Origin: Chitinophaga qingshengii
GTDB lineage: Bacteria > Bacteroidota > Bacteroidia > Chitinophagales > Chitinophagaceae
Reading direction: 5' to 3'
DNA length: 64,000 nucleotides
NCBI RefSeq assembly: GCF_014529935.1
Contig: NZ_JACVFC010000002.1
Coordinates: 1,054,001 to 1,118,000, forward strand
In this document: piece by piece, positions 44,092-52,904 of the stretch
Position numbering within the stretch: position 1 is the first letter of the stretch
Layout: every line of letters starts with the position of its first letter
Made by a program: the position numbers and the translations under genes
The notes under the pieces: generated by a model
The model's input: only the letters and a program-made list of their open reading frames with translations
What the model was told of the DNA's origin: nothing
The model's database searches: none

Positions 44092-44991
44092 TTAATACAA
44101 TAGCTTATTAATTTCTCTTCTGGTGCGGGTTTGCAGGCTATAGAAGTCGATATGCCATACCGTCTGGAAATAACTGACCACCATGGCTTCCTTTCTGCGC
44201 AGCTTCGCTTTGGCTTCCGCCTGTGGCGTTCCGTTGATACTGTATCCCGGCGGAATACTGTTGACGATCTTATCGAATCCGACCTTGCCTTCTACCAGCA
44301 TGGTGGATATCATCTCCACAAAATCATCATCATAACCAGACATGGCATAAGGCGTTACAAACCCATCCTGGTAAGCGGATATATCGTCGATGTTATTCCA
44401 GTTGGCGGTATACAGTCCGGCGCAAATACGTTTGAACTCTACCGGGTACATCACGGTTTGGTGCAGGATATGCCCGAACTCATGTTCTATCACATGGAAC
44501 ATCTGTTTTACGATAGCAGAGTCGCTGGCCTTGTAGCCAGGCATATCCTTCGTTACGAAGTCGTTGAGCAGGTACAGCACCACTTTACGGCCTCCTTCGG
44601 CAGTACCCAGCGTAATGGTGCCGTTTTCGTTCCAGCTGGCGCTGCCGCTGAGGATAAAGAACTTCGGGCAATAGCGGCGGAAAAACAGCTCACCGGCTTC
44701 CGCGATATAGGTATTCATCCATACCTTTTTGATGGCGCTCATCACGGGGATGACTTTCTCTTCACGGGGAGGTACCAGTACTTTGTTCAGTTCAAATTCA
44801 AACTGGTCCCATTTATATTTCACAGCGATGTTGTAAGGAACGGTGAGCGTGTCGAAGAGCCAGCGGTCCAGCGGACCTTTGACCCAGGTATCGCCTCCCA
44901 GTCCGGGAATGTCGTCTACCTTGCCCAGGTCATCTTTCTTGCTGCAGGACAGTAGCAAGAAGAAGGACAGTGCGAGAAGAATGAGTTTCAT
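44092..44991 (-). CDS. Substrate-import-associated zinc metallohydrolase-like lipoprotein
   Basis: A 299-residue lipoprotein (LLALSFFLLLSCSKKDD, lipidated C16). It carries the zincin motif HEFGHILH (H170, E171, H174) and a downstream Glu in DDDFVEMIST as likely third ligand. This is the small lipoprotein metallohydrolase family that accompanies SusC/SusD pairs. It could cleave peptides or glycoproteins at the cell surface, which would make the locus a protein/peptide rather than polysaccharide importer; the substrate is not known. It lies 26 bases after susD. Confidence 0.88.
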   Translation of the reverse strand: MKLILLALSFFLLLSCSKKDDLGKVDDIPGLGGDTWVKGPLDRWLFDTLTVPYNIAVKYKWDQFEFELNKVLVPPREEKVIPVMSAIKKVWMNTYIAEAGELFFRRYCPKFFILSGSASWNENGTITLGTAEGGRKVVLYLLNDFVTKDMPGYKASDSAIVKQMFHVIEHEFGHILHQTVMYPVEFKRICAGLYTANWNNIDDISAYQDGFVTPYAMSGYDDDFVEMISTMLVEGKVGFDKIVNSIPPGYSINGTPQAEAKAKLRRKEAMVVSYFQTVWHIDFYSLQTRTRREINKLLY

Positions 44992-45017
44992 AAACAGCGA
45001 TTTTTGTTGGTTGATAA

Positions 45018-46505
45018 TTATCTCGGGTTTAATGCGAGGCCGGAAGTGGTGGCAGATTGCGGAATTTGGAATACACAGCGGTTATCACCCGCTTTCAGTT
45101 CCAGTACTTCTCCCTGCCGCGTGGTATGCACCACTGTCATTTTGTAGCGTTGCAGATCAAACCAGCGCATGCCTTCCTGGAGGTATTCCACGCGTTTAAA
45201 ATCCAGGATGGTATGTATCAGGCCATCCTTTTCGTTGGTGAGACCATAGAAATTGCGGATAGCCGTGGTCGTGATGATGTTGGCAGATGGATCATAATTG
45301 CGGATACGTTTGCTGGCAAAGAGATTGAGGTCTTTGAGGGCAGCGGCGGTTTTCCCCATTTGTGCATTGGCTTCGGCGCGGTTAAAGAGTACTTCTTCCG
45401 TGGTGAACAGGGGCGTCATCACATAAGGCTGACCAATGGTGGCGTTTACAGAAGACTTCACAAAATATTCCGTCAGCTTGGGGACGAAGTAATTCTGGGA
45501 ACCGGTGTAATACAGCGGGTACGCCCAGCGGCCGCCGGTAACGTTGTAACCCAGTATCTGCAGCTGTTTAGCGTAGTCCAGGTCGTAACGGTACTGACCT
45601 ACATAGCGGCCATACAGTGATTGTGTTTCCACCAGCAGCAGGTTCGCGTTCTCTTTGGCATTGGCATAGAGGTCGAATATCTGTTCCGGGGAAAGGCTGC
45701 TGTAGGTGGTATTCCAGCCACGCATATTGCTGGCTACATCGTTGTTGGCGAAAGCCTGGTCAGCGTATTGCACCACTTTCGGATAGTCTTTTTTGAAGAG
45801 ATAAAACCGGGTAGCAAAAGCATAGGCAGCGCTGCGGTTAAAATGATAACGTGGAACTTTATATGCATCGTCACTAATCAGCGGCAAGCCTTCCAGCAGG
45901 TCTTTCTCCACCATATCGTACACATAAGCCACTGTTTTGCGGTCATACTGTTTGATGACCACCGTTTCCGGCACGGTGACATAAGGAATGCCGGGATCAT
46001 TGGCAGCAGTAGCGGCATCATACATCTTCGAAAAAATATTCACCAGCATAAAATGCGCATAGGCCCTGGCTACCAGTGCTTCGCCACGCTGGGTGGCATA
46101 AGCGTTTCTATCCGCCGCCTTATCGCAGGCTTCCAGTGCCTGGTTGGCAGCCGCAATGGCTACGTAACAAGCCGTCCAGTAGGCTTCGGGGGAATCCTGT
46201 TCAATAGATTGTATATCCCGGAAAAAATAGGCGTCCTGGTTAGGCCGGGCAATTACGCCGGCGCCTTTATCGGCCACATTATCAGACATCGCTTCACACA
46301 TGGTGGCATAAGACGACTGTGGATAAGCCGTTCCCAGCAACTTAGCCACCTTATCCGGTGTACTGAGGTTAGTCCAGGTGCTGTCGGGCACCTGCTCCAG
46401 GTATTTACGGCAGCTGCCCAATGTGAGCAGGCCTATCGTCAGCGCCGCCGTCACCAAGGGTCTTACAAAACGTGTAGTCGACACAGTGATATATTTCAGT
46501 TCCAT
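45018..46505 (-). CDS. SusD/RagB-family surface lipoprotein (locus 1)
   Basis: A substrate-capturing lid lipoprotein for the SusC channel. From ATG 46505 (MELKYITVST) the product has 495 residues with lipidated C32 in LTLGSCRKYLEQVP. The frame is open to 46526, overlapping the susC stop, but that adds only seven residues before the signal peptide. The N-terminal TPR-like region (ARAYAHFMLVNIF) and the C-terminal domain with FKRVEYLQEGMRWFDLQRYK are typical. It belongs with the STN-type SusC upstream. Confidence 0.92.
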   Translation of the reverse strand: MELKYITVSTTRFVRPLVTAALTIGLLTLGSCRKYLEQVPDSTWTNLSTPDKVAKLLGTAYPQSSYATMCEAMSDNVADKGAGVIARPNQDAYFFRDIQSIEQDSPEAYWTACYVAIAAANQALEACDKAADRNAYATQRGEALVARAYAHFMLVNIFSKMYDAATAANDPGIPYVTVPETVVIKQYDRKTVAYVYDMVEKDLLEGLPLISDDAYKVPRYHFNRSAAYAFATRFYLFKKDYPKVVQYADQAFANNDVASNMRGWNTTYSSLSPEQIFDLYANAKENANLLLVETQSLYGRYVGQYRYDLDYAKQLQILGYNVTGGRWAYPLYYTGSQNYFVPKLTEYFVKSSVNATIGQPYVMTPLFTTEEVLFNRAEANAQMGKTAAALKDLNLFASKRIRNYDPSANIITTTAIRNFYGLTNEKDGLIHTILDFKRVEYLQEGMRWFDLQRYKMTVVHTTRQGEVLELKAGDNRCVFQIPQSATTSGLALNPR

Positions 46506-46515
46506 AGGTCCATTT

Positions 46516-49500
46516 TTAAATACCAACTTTTATTGACAGGGTGAATTGCTTCTGGATAGGCTGCGCTACCCCACCGGAGTTAAAAAACTCAGGGTCCTGG
46601 CCATGCAGTTTTTTATCTGCATAAATCAACCAGGGATTAATCGCGGCACCGCTGACAGACATGCTGTTGAAGCCTATATGCCGGATCAGGGAGGTGGGCA
46701 GCTGATAGGTAAGCGACACCGTTTTCAGGCGGATAAAATCACCTTTCGCCACACGCTCGGTGGAATAGTTATAGTTATTGTACGGGTAGGCGCCACGGAT
46801 CAGCGTTTGTTCATAGGCATCCAGGATAGAAGGCACACGGGTGGTGTTTTCATCACCCGGCATTACCCAGCGGTCGTAGAACTCTTTAGGCATGGCATCC
46901 AGATCGGAATAGGCAGTTTTAAACGCCGGATACAGGCGGATTTTATTTCCCCACTGGTAGGTAAAAAACACATTCAGTGAAAGGGCCTTGTAGCGGAAAG
47001 TATTAGAGAAACCACCTGTGATAGGAGGATCTACCGCGCCTTCATACACGAGGTTGCCGGTTTTCAGGTCCTGCAGGTTTACATCAGAACTCGTCACACC
47101 ATCCTGGTTGATGAAGGAGGGCATGCCTGTTTTCGGAGCGAGGCCTTTGTACTGTAATGAAAACAGGCTATGCACCGGATATCCTTCTTTGTTGCCACCT
47201 TCCGCTACTACCAGATCAAAAATGGCCGGGATATTTTTGGCATTGGTGATCTTGTTGGTATTGTAGCCGAAAGTGATATTGGACTTCCAACCCCAGTCCT
47301 TTTTACGTATTACATCTCCGCCTATCAGTAATTCTATTCCTTTGGAAGTCATGTCGGCATAGTTGGCAGCTTTATACATTTCGCCACCTATGCCGGATGT
47401 TTTGATGATGCTGATGAGGTCGAAGCTCTTGCGTGTGTACAGGTCCAGTGAGATGTTAAGCCGGTTGTTGAGGAATCCGCCATCCAGTCCGATGTTGGTA
47501 GTATAGAGCTTTTCCCAGGTGAGGTCATCGTTTTGCAGGTGCGCCAGGCTGATCACCGATTCTACTTCATTGAGGTGAGGCCTGCGGGTATTGATGGTAT
47601 TAAAAACGATGTTGGAATTGGTTGCCGGGCCCATGCTGGCGGTGAGGCCGTAGCTGGCTCGCAGCGTCAGGTAGTTGAGCCAGGCCGTTTTTTGCAGGAA
47701 TGGTTCCTGATCCATATTCCATGAACCTGCTACGCTCCAGGTAGGCAACCAGCGGGCTTTGCGGGATTGTCCCAGCCTGTTGGAACCGTCATAACGACCG
47801 GTAGCGGTGAGGTTGTATTTGTTGTTGTAGGCATAGGTACCGGAAGCATAAAAAGCCGCAAAGCGGTCAAAATCGCGGCCCATTCCGTAGTAAGGGAAGT
47901 TGGATTCAATAGTTTGTTTCAGGATACGGTAATCCACAAACGGCGTTCCCCCGTTATCGTATTGGTAACCATAGCCGGTATTGGAAGCGTTCTGCCGGTC
48001 GGCATACTTTACCTGTTGACCGATCAACAGGTTGATGTTATGTTTTTGCGCGAAGGTATCAGCATAGGTTAAACCATTGCGGAAGTCGAAGTTCATGAGC
48101 TGATCTTCCGTGCGGTTATAGAAGCCGCCGGCGGGCAGAACAATCACCGGTTGTGCATCCGGATCATCCGGGTTGCGGTACAGGAACTTGTTGTTCCGCG
48201 CAATGGTAGCGTTGCCGGCAGCACGGTAGGCATTGGCCATATTGGCCGCTTCCGTGATCTGGTGTTCACGGGAGGACTTTACATAGCGGATCGCACCGGT
48301 GAACTCATAACGCAGGTTGCGGGTGAGTTTCCAACCCAGATCTCCCTGAAGGCGCAGGTCCATCATGTTCAGGTCAAGCGAGTTGTTATGCAGTTCATTG
48401 ATGATATTGAACGGCGCAAAATTGCGGCGGAAATATTCCAGGTGTCCGTTCTGGTCATAGGCAGTGAGCGTGCGACTGGTATTGAGCGAATAGCTGAACG
48501 GGTTGATATCAAAATCACGATCGTATTGTCCTTCCACCGGATTACTGCTACGGGTGAGTGCTCCCGGCGCTTTTTGCTGGCGCACCGATGCCAATGTGGA
48601 GAAACCAGCTGTCAGCCGGTCAGAGAATTTATAGGTATTACGGTAATTGAGGGTGTAGCGGTTCACTTTATCGGCCAGCGTCCAGCCGTTGTCGCTGTAG
48701 AAGCTGGTAGAGAAATAGGATTGTGATTTTTCCGTACCGGAAGAAATGCTGAGGGAATGTTCCTGTACAAAGTTGTTGCGGAACAGCAGTCCAAACCAGT
48801 CTGTATTCGCGTTGGCATAACGCAGCAGGAAAGCCTTCATAGAAGCCGGATCGTTTTGTACCGGGAATTCGCCGTTACCATTGGCATCCAGCTGTTCATA
48901 CAGTTTTCCGAAAACGCCGATATCCCCACGGGAAAGGATATCCGAAGTAAGGATACCTTTACGTTCCAACTCCGCCAGCACAGACATCTGCTGGCCGGAG
49001 TTCATGATATTAAAATTGTTATAGTTCGGTTTCAGCTGGGTACTGAAGTTGCCGCTGTAGGCTATAACGGGCTTGCCTGCACGACCTTTTTTAGTAGTGA
49101 TCACCACTACCCCGTTCATTGCACGGGCGCCGTACAAAGCCGTAGCAGCCGCATCCTTCAGGATGTCAAAACTTTCGATATCGTTGGCGTTGAGGCCGGC
49201 CACCGCAGATCCCAGTAAGGTAGTAGGATCACCGCTGGACAGCTGATCGTTGGAGATGTTGACCACATCCTCGAGCACCACGCCATCCACTACCCAGAGG
49301 GGTTTGTTGTCACCGTTGATAGAAGTAGCGCCACGTACCCTTACTTTCGGCGCAGCGCCGAAAGTACCGGACACGTTCTGTATCGCTACCCCTGCTACAC
49401 GGCCTTCCAGCATACGGCTTACATCAGTGATACCATCTATTTTCACATCTTCCGCTTTGAGGCGGGTAGCCGCTCCGGAGAATTTGCTCTTGTCGATGCT

Positions 49501-50181
49501 TTGGAAGCCCGTTACCACCACTTCCTGCAGGCGGGTAGGTTTTTCTTTGAGCGTGATAGTGATGGTGCCGCTTTTGAATTCTCCCGCATGTATTTCTTCC
49601 ATTTTGAAACCGGTGAAGTTGAATACCAGCACCGCATCGCCGGCGACCTTATGTATTTCAAATTCGCCTTTGGCATTGGTAGTAGTGCCTCTGGAAGAGC
49701 CTTTCACCAGTATGGTTACACCTGGCAGTGGTTCTTTTTTTTCTGAGACGACAATACCTTTCACCTCAATGAATCGGGGTGCTACCTGTCGCGGTGCAGC
49801 GATAGCCGGGAACGCCGTTATTTTTTTGGAAGCGTCCTGTTTGATAACGATACGATCGTAGATCACGCTATAGGACAGGGCGTAAGGAGTGAGTAGCTTA
49901 TGCAGCAGGTCGCCTACTTTTTCATTGCGGGCGGAGATGCTGACTTTGTTGGCATTGAGTACTTCGCTGCCCACGTATACGAAGGATACCGAGGCGAGGT
50001 TACTGATTTTCTCCAGCGCATCTTTCAGTACAACATCATGCAGGTGGAGGGTGATTTTCTTTTCGAGCGCATCCTGAATATCCGCGGCGCCCGCCTGTAA
50101 GTGTAGCAGCGACAGGAAGAGCGTCAGACAACAAATGTAGTATCGGGTTTTACTATGCATATTGAATAAATGTTTGTTCAT
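46516..50181 (-). CDS. SusC/RagA-family TonB-dependent transporter with STN signalling domain (locus 1)
   Basis: A 1221-residue outer-membrane importer. After the signal peptide (to about 32) there is a secretin/TonB short N-terminal (STN) domain (~43-114, ITLHLHDVVLKDALEKISNL), a carboxypeptidase-regulatory-like domain (~137-210, VKGIVVSEKKEPLPGVTI), a plug (~225-345, with VRGATSINGDNKPLWVVDGV) and the beta-barrel. The STN domain normally contacts a FecR anti-sigma protein in the periplasm. The fecR and ECF sigma genes directly upstream complete that signalling chain. No SusE/F gene is present. Confidence 0.94.
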   Translation of the reverse strand: MNKHLFNMHSKTRYYICCLTLFLSLLHLQAGAADIQDALEKKITLHLHDVVLKDALEKISNLASVSFVYVGSEVLNANKVSISARNEKVGDLLHKLLTPYALSYSVIYDRIVIKQDASKKITAFPAIAAPRQVAPRFIEVKGIVVSEKKEPLPGVTILVKGSSRGTTTNAKGEFEIHKVAGDAVLVFNFTGFKMEEIHAGEFKSGTITITLKEKPTRLQEVVVTGFQSIDKSKFSGAATRLKAEDVKIDGITDVSRMLEGRVAGVAIQNVSGTFGAAPKVRVRGATSINGDNKPLWVVDGVVLEDVVNISNDQLSSGDPTTLLGSAVAGLNANDIESFDILKDAAATALYGARAMNGVVVITTKKGRAGKPVIAYSGNFSTQLKPNYNNFNIMNSGQQMSVLAELERKGILTSDILSRGDIGVFGKLYEQLDANGNGEFPVQNDPASMKAFLLRYANANTDWFGLLFRNNFVQEHSLSISSGTEKSQSYFSTSFYSDNGWTLADKVNRYTLNYRNTYKFSDRLTAGFSTLASVRQQKAPGALTRSSNPVEGQYDRDFDINPFSYSLNTSRTLTAYDQNGHLEYFRRNFAPFNIINELHNNSLDLNMMDLRLQGDLGWKLTRNLRYEFTGAIRYVKSSREHQITEAANMANAYRAAGNATIARNNKFLYRNPDDPDAQPVIVLPAGGFYNRTEDQLMNFDFRNGLTYADTFAQKHNINLLIGQQVKYADRQNASNTGYGYQYDNGGTPFVDYRILKQTIESNFPYYGMGRDFDRFAAFYASGTYAYNNKYNLTATGRYDGSNRLGQSRKARWLPTWSVAGSWNMDQEPFLQKTAWLNYLTLRASYGLTASMGPATNSNIVFNTINTRRPHLNEVESVISLAHLQNDDLTWEKLYTTNIGLDGGFLNNRLNISLDLYTRKSFDLISIIKTSGIGGEMYKAANYADMTSKGIELLIGGDVIRKKDWGWKSNITFGYNTNKITNAKNIPAIFDLVVAEGGNKEGYPVHSLFSLQYKGLAPKTGMPSFINQDGVTSSDVNLQDLKTGNLVYEGAVDPPITGGFSNTFRYKALSLNVFFTYQWGNKIRLYPAFKTAYSDLDAMPKEFYDRWVMPGDENTTRVPSILDAYEQTLIRGAYPYNNYNYSTERVAKGDFIRLKTVSLTYQLPTSLIRHIGFNSMSVSGAAINPWLIYADKKLHGQDPEFFNSGGVAQPIQKQFTLSIKVGI

Positions 50182-50573
50182 TCCGGGTAATAGGAATCCC
50201 TATCCGGCTTTGCTGTAAAACCGGGCAATAAAGGGCCTTCTGCTGTGCAGTGTTATTTATTAGTGTCTATAAGACAATTATTAACCAGACAAGAAAGAGG
50301 TCATATGTACCATAGTAGCAATTCAGTTTGGTTGTGAAATGAAAAAATATCGGGAATGTATTGGTAATAGGGGCCCTGTTGAAAGAATACAGGCGTATTC
50401 GATCAATGGCAGATAACCAGGGATGAGAATCATTTCCAGGCTAAAAGTTACACAGGATAGCTTACCAGCAATACAACTTTTATGTTCTTCCTTAATCAGT
50501 CAGGTCAATAGCTACAAAACAAGTTTTCCATCTTGCAATAGATTTTGGTTAACGGTAATTCCTTAATTGGTTA
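50182..50573. other. Untranslated region between fecR and susC
   Basis: About 390 bases without a plausible gene. It should hold the susC promoter for the minus strand. I could not find a convincing TAnnTTTG element, which would fit recognition by the adjacent ECF sigma rather than the housekeeping factor, though absence is weak evidence. A small imperfect hairpin (CCGGCTTT ... AAACCGG, about 50202-50222) lies in the probable leader. Confidence 0.4.
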
Positions 50574-51572
50574 TTAGTGGCAGTTGCCATCAACGATTAC
50601 ATATCCGTTTCCGTTAGCATCCTTTTTGATTTTGGCGTTCAAGGTCACGGCAATGAGTGTTAAAGCTTCCTGCAAGTCGTCCGTTGTGTTAAAGTCTCCA
50701 AAGAAGCTGCAATGTTCTATCTTCTTATCAGCGCTGACCGGCACATTATAAAATCGTTGCAGGTCATTGAGTACCATGGACACCGGTTGTCCTTTATAGA
50801 TAAATTTTCCGTTCCGTTTCTGCAGGAAATAGCGGGCATCGTCGGTGGCATCTATCAGTTCCAGGCCTTTGGAAGCGGCGTGGTATACCGCGCTTTTGTT
50901 GGCACTCAGCACCAGTTGATGCTGCGGGTTGGTTTCACCGGTGCGGGTATTTACCTGTACGCTACCGGATACCACTACTACTTTGGCGACACCGTTTTTA
51001 CGGACTTCCATGTTGAAGGAAGTGCCCAGTACAGTGGTATTGATCAGGTCAGAGGAGATCATAAAAGGATGCCTGCTGTCCTGCTTCACCTCAAAGAAGG
51101 CTTCACCATTGAGTTGCAGCGTTCTGTTTTTTTTTCCAAAGTTTTCGGGATAGGTGATGCTGGAACTTTTTTCCAGGTATACCAGGGATCCATCGGGCAA
51201 TGTCACTGTTTTATGTTGATCACCGCTGCTCATGACCAGTTGTTTTACCTGCTGGCGGACAACCAGGTACCAGGAGGCGCCGGCGAGCAGTACAATGGCT
51301 GCAGCGGCAGCTATTCTCCGTGCATACAACCGGAAGATGCCCGGCTGCGGGATACCGGCACGACGGTGTATTTTTTTCAGCAGTTGTGCTGACATGCGTT
51401 CGTCCAGCAGATCTTTTATTTCCGGGCCTGTTGCCTGAAAATATTCTTTGGCAACCGCTTCCAGGTCCGACAGATCGTTTTCTTCCAGGTACTGTAGCAT
51501 CCATTCCTGTTCTGTGGCAGACCAGTTTTCCGTATGTAGCAGTTGTCTGAGGTATTCCTTTCTGTTGTGCAC
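50574..51572 (-). CDS. FecR-family anti-sigma factor
   Basis: A 332-residue inner-membrane regulator. It has a cytoplasmic sigma-binding N-terminus (1-85), one membrane segment (about 86-105, IAAAAAIVLLAGASWYLVV), a periplasmic FecR domain (about 112-210, VTLPDGSLVYLEKSSSITYP and GEAFFEVKQD) and a C-terminal DUF4974/STN-like domain (about 250-325). It should hold the ECF sigma factor inactive until the STN domain of the adjacent SusC reports substrate. It lies between the sigma gene and susC. Confidence 0.94.
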   Translation of the reverse strand: MHNRKEYLRQLLHTENWSATEQEWMLQYLEENDLSDLEAVAKEYFQATGPEIKDLLDERMSAQLLKKIHRRAGIPQPGIFRLYARRIAAAAAIVLLAGASWYLVVRQQVKQLVMSSGDQHKTVTLPDGSLVYLEKSSSITYPENFGKKNRTLQLNGEAFFEVKQDSRHPFMISSDLINTTVLGTSFNMEVRKNGVAKVVVVSGSVQVNTRTGETNPQHQLVLSANKSAVYHAASKGLELIDATDDARYFLQKRNGKFIYKGQPVSMVLNDLQRFYNVPVSADKKIEHCSFFGDFNTTDDLQEALTLIAVTLNAKIKKDANGNGYVIVDGNCH

Positions 51573-51676
51573 TATCGTGACGGTTTAATTTAAATACGCA
51601 GGTTGATAAAAAGTGGGTGGGTGAATTCCACAGAAAAAACATATTTATTTTATACTAATTCTTTCCTGTCGGAAAA

Positions 51677-52276
51677 TTAATGGGAAGCGTTGTGACAGGT
51701 AAAGAAAAAAAGGAACAGCACAATGTACCGGTGGTCACCATTGCGCAACATATAGTCGTTTAGTTTAGCCATTGCAGCAGAAAGGTGTTCTTTCACGGTA
51801 TTACGGGAAATATTGAGTTCAGTGGCTACTTCATCATAGGTCTTGCCCTCCAGCTTACAGCGGGTAACAATGGTTCTTTTTTTGGGAGATAATTGCGCAA
51901 TCGCCTGTTCAAGCAAACTGTACTGTTCTTCATCGAGGTGCTTGCGGTCGATCATCAGGTGGTCTTCCTGGTCCAGGTCCAGCAGGTTTTTATGCAGCGC
52001 CTGTTCTTTCAGTTTCCTGCGGACCCAGCTAACGGACAAATTGAAACTGATAACGAACAGCCATCCTCCTACCGATTGTTCCGCTTCTATATCGCGCCGC
52101 TTCTCCCATAGCCTGGCAAACACTTCCTGCAAGATATCTTCCGCCACAGCAGTATCTTTCACAAACTTGAGGATATTGCGGTACACCGCCTGATGATAAT
52201 TCCCATATAGGCTGTCAAAAGCGCTCACGTCGCTGTCCCGGAGCCGTAAAACCAATTCAGCATCTGTTATGTTCAT
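51677..52276 (-). CDS. ECF RNA polymerase sigma factor paired with FecR
   Basis: From ATG 52276 (MNITDAELVLRLRDSD) the protein has 199 residues. Region 2 is visible in AVAEDILQEVFARLWEKR and region 4 in LSPKKRTIVTRCKLEGKTYDE with the helix-turn-helix VATELNISRNTVKEHLSAA. The open frame continues upstream to 52351, but those residues do not belong to the family. With fecR and an STN-type susC following, it forms a transenvelope signalling set for SusCD locus 1. An AT-rich spacer separates it from the divergent acidic-protein gene. Confidence 0.93.
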   Translation of the reverse strand: MNITDAELVLRLRDSDVSAFDSLYGNYHQAVYRNILKFVKDTAVAEDILQEVFARLWEKRRDIEAEQSVGGWLFVISFNLSVSWVRRKLKEQALHKNLLDLDQEDHLMIDRKHLDEEQYSLLEQAIAQLSPKKRTIVTRCKLEGKTYDEVATELNISRNTVKEHLSAAMAKLNDYMLRNGDHRYIVLFLFFFTCHNASH

Positions 52277-52464
52277 ATCTTTTCTTTTATATAAATCATA
52301 CCGTGGAATACAATTTATATGGCTAAGAAGAAGCCAGGTTTTCCCATACAATGGCCATTCAATTGAGGGTATAAATTAGTAACAAATATTATTATTTAAT
52401 AATTAAATTCGTATTAGTTATAATTATAAATTATTATATACGTAGTTAGAAGTAATAGCAAAAA

Positions 52465-52492
52465 ATTGCTGCCAAAATGTGGCGTACCTTTG
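52465..52492 (+). promoter_or_regulatory. Possible promoter of the acidic-protein gene
   Basis: TACCTTTG (52485-52492) is an exact match to the Bacteroidota -7 element TAnnTTTG. ATTG (52465-52468) lies 16 bases upstream as a possible -33 element, a little closer than usual. The next ATG on the plus strand is at 52521, about 20 bases after the expected start. Confidence 0.45.
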
Positions 52493-52520
52493 GGGTGGTA
52501 ACCATGCAAAACTATCTACT

Positions 52521-52808
52521 ATGACTACGCGAAAAACACCTATAGGACCCCTGCGTGAAGATGATATCCAACCGGATGATGTAATCAATCACCAACAGGA
52601 ACCGGTACCGCAGCGGGGTAACCAGGACGAGCAATCACGCAGTGAAGATACTTCTGATGATCTCCTCAACGAAGAAGAGGATGACCTGGAAATTGATGAA
52701 TTAATGGAAGAAGAAGACAAGCGGGATGCCGCAGCAGAAGCGGAAGAGAAGAAAAGAGAGGAAGATGAAGAGATTACCGATGAAGCGATTCATTTACTCA
52801 TTTATTGA
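52521..52808 (+). CDS. Small, highly acidic protein of unknown function
   Basis: The product has 95 residues from ATG 52521 (MTTRKTPIGPLREDD); an in-frame upstream ATG at 52479 overlaps the predicted promoter and is less likely. About a third of the residues are Glu or Asp, concentrated at 45-85 (LLNEEEDDLEIDELMEEEDK and the Ala/Glu/Lys-rich stretch after it), which suggests disorder or a long charged helix. I do not recognise it. It has its own promoter and is followed by a 29-bp inverted repeat, so it appears to be an independent, genuine gene. Confidence 0.6.
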   Translation: MTTRKTPIGPLREDDIQPDDVINHQQEPVPQRGNQDEQSRSEDTSDDLLNEEEDDLEIDELMEEEDKRDAAAEAEEKKREEDEEITDEAIHLLIY

Positions 52809-52814
52809 TTTAGC

Positions 52815-52901
52815 TATTTGATTATTTAGCTATTTGGTTATTTGGTGGCCCCTGATTAATAAAGAACCTACTAAATAACCAAATAGCTAAATAATCAAAT
52901 A
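52815..52901. repeat. 29-bp perfect inverted repeat between convergent genes
   Basis: Bases 52815-52843 pair perfectly with 52873-52901 around a 29-base centre. The word TATTTGATTATTTAGC and its complement dominate the arms. It separates the acidic-protein gene (plus) from the GH105-type gene (minus), so it probably ends transcription from both sides. It resembles the 39-bp repeat at 12784-12927 in position and in its AT-rich vocabulary. Confidence 0.85.
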
Positions 52902-52904
52902 ACA

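Noticed and set aside
50200-50225. Riboswitch or strong terminator in the susC leader
   Set aside because: Only a short imperfect hairpin without U-run; no known riboswitch core could be matched by eye.
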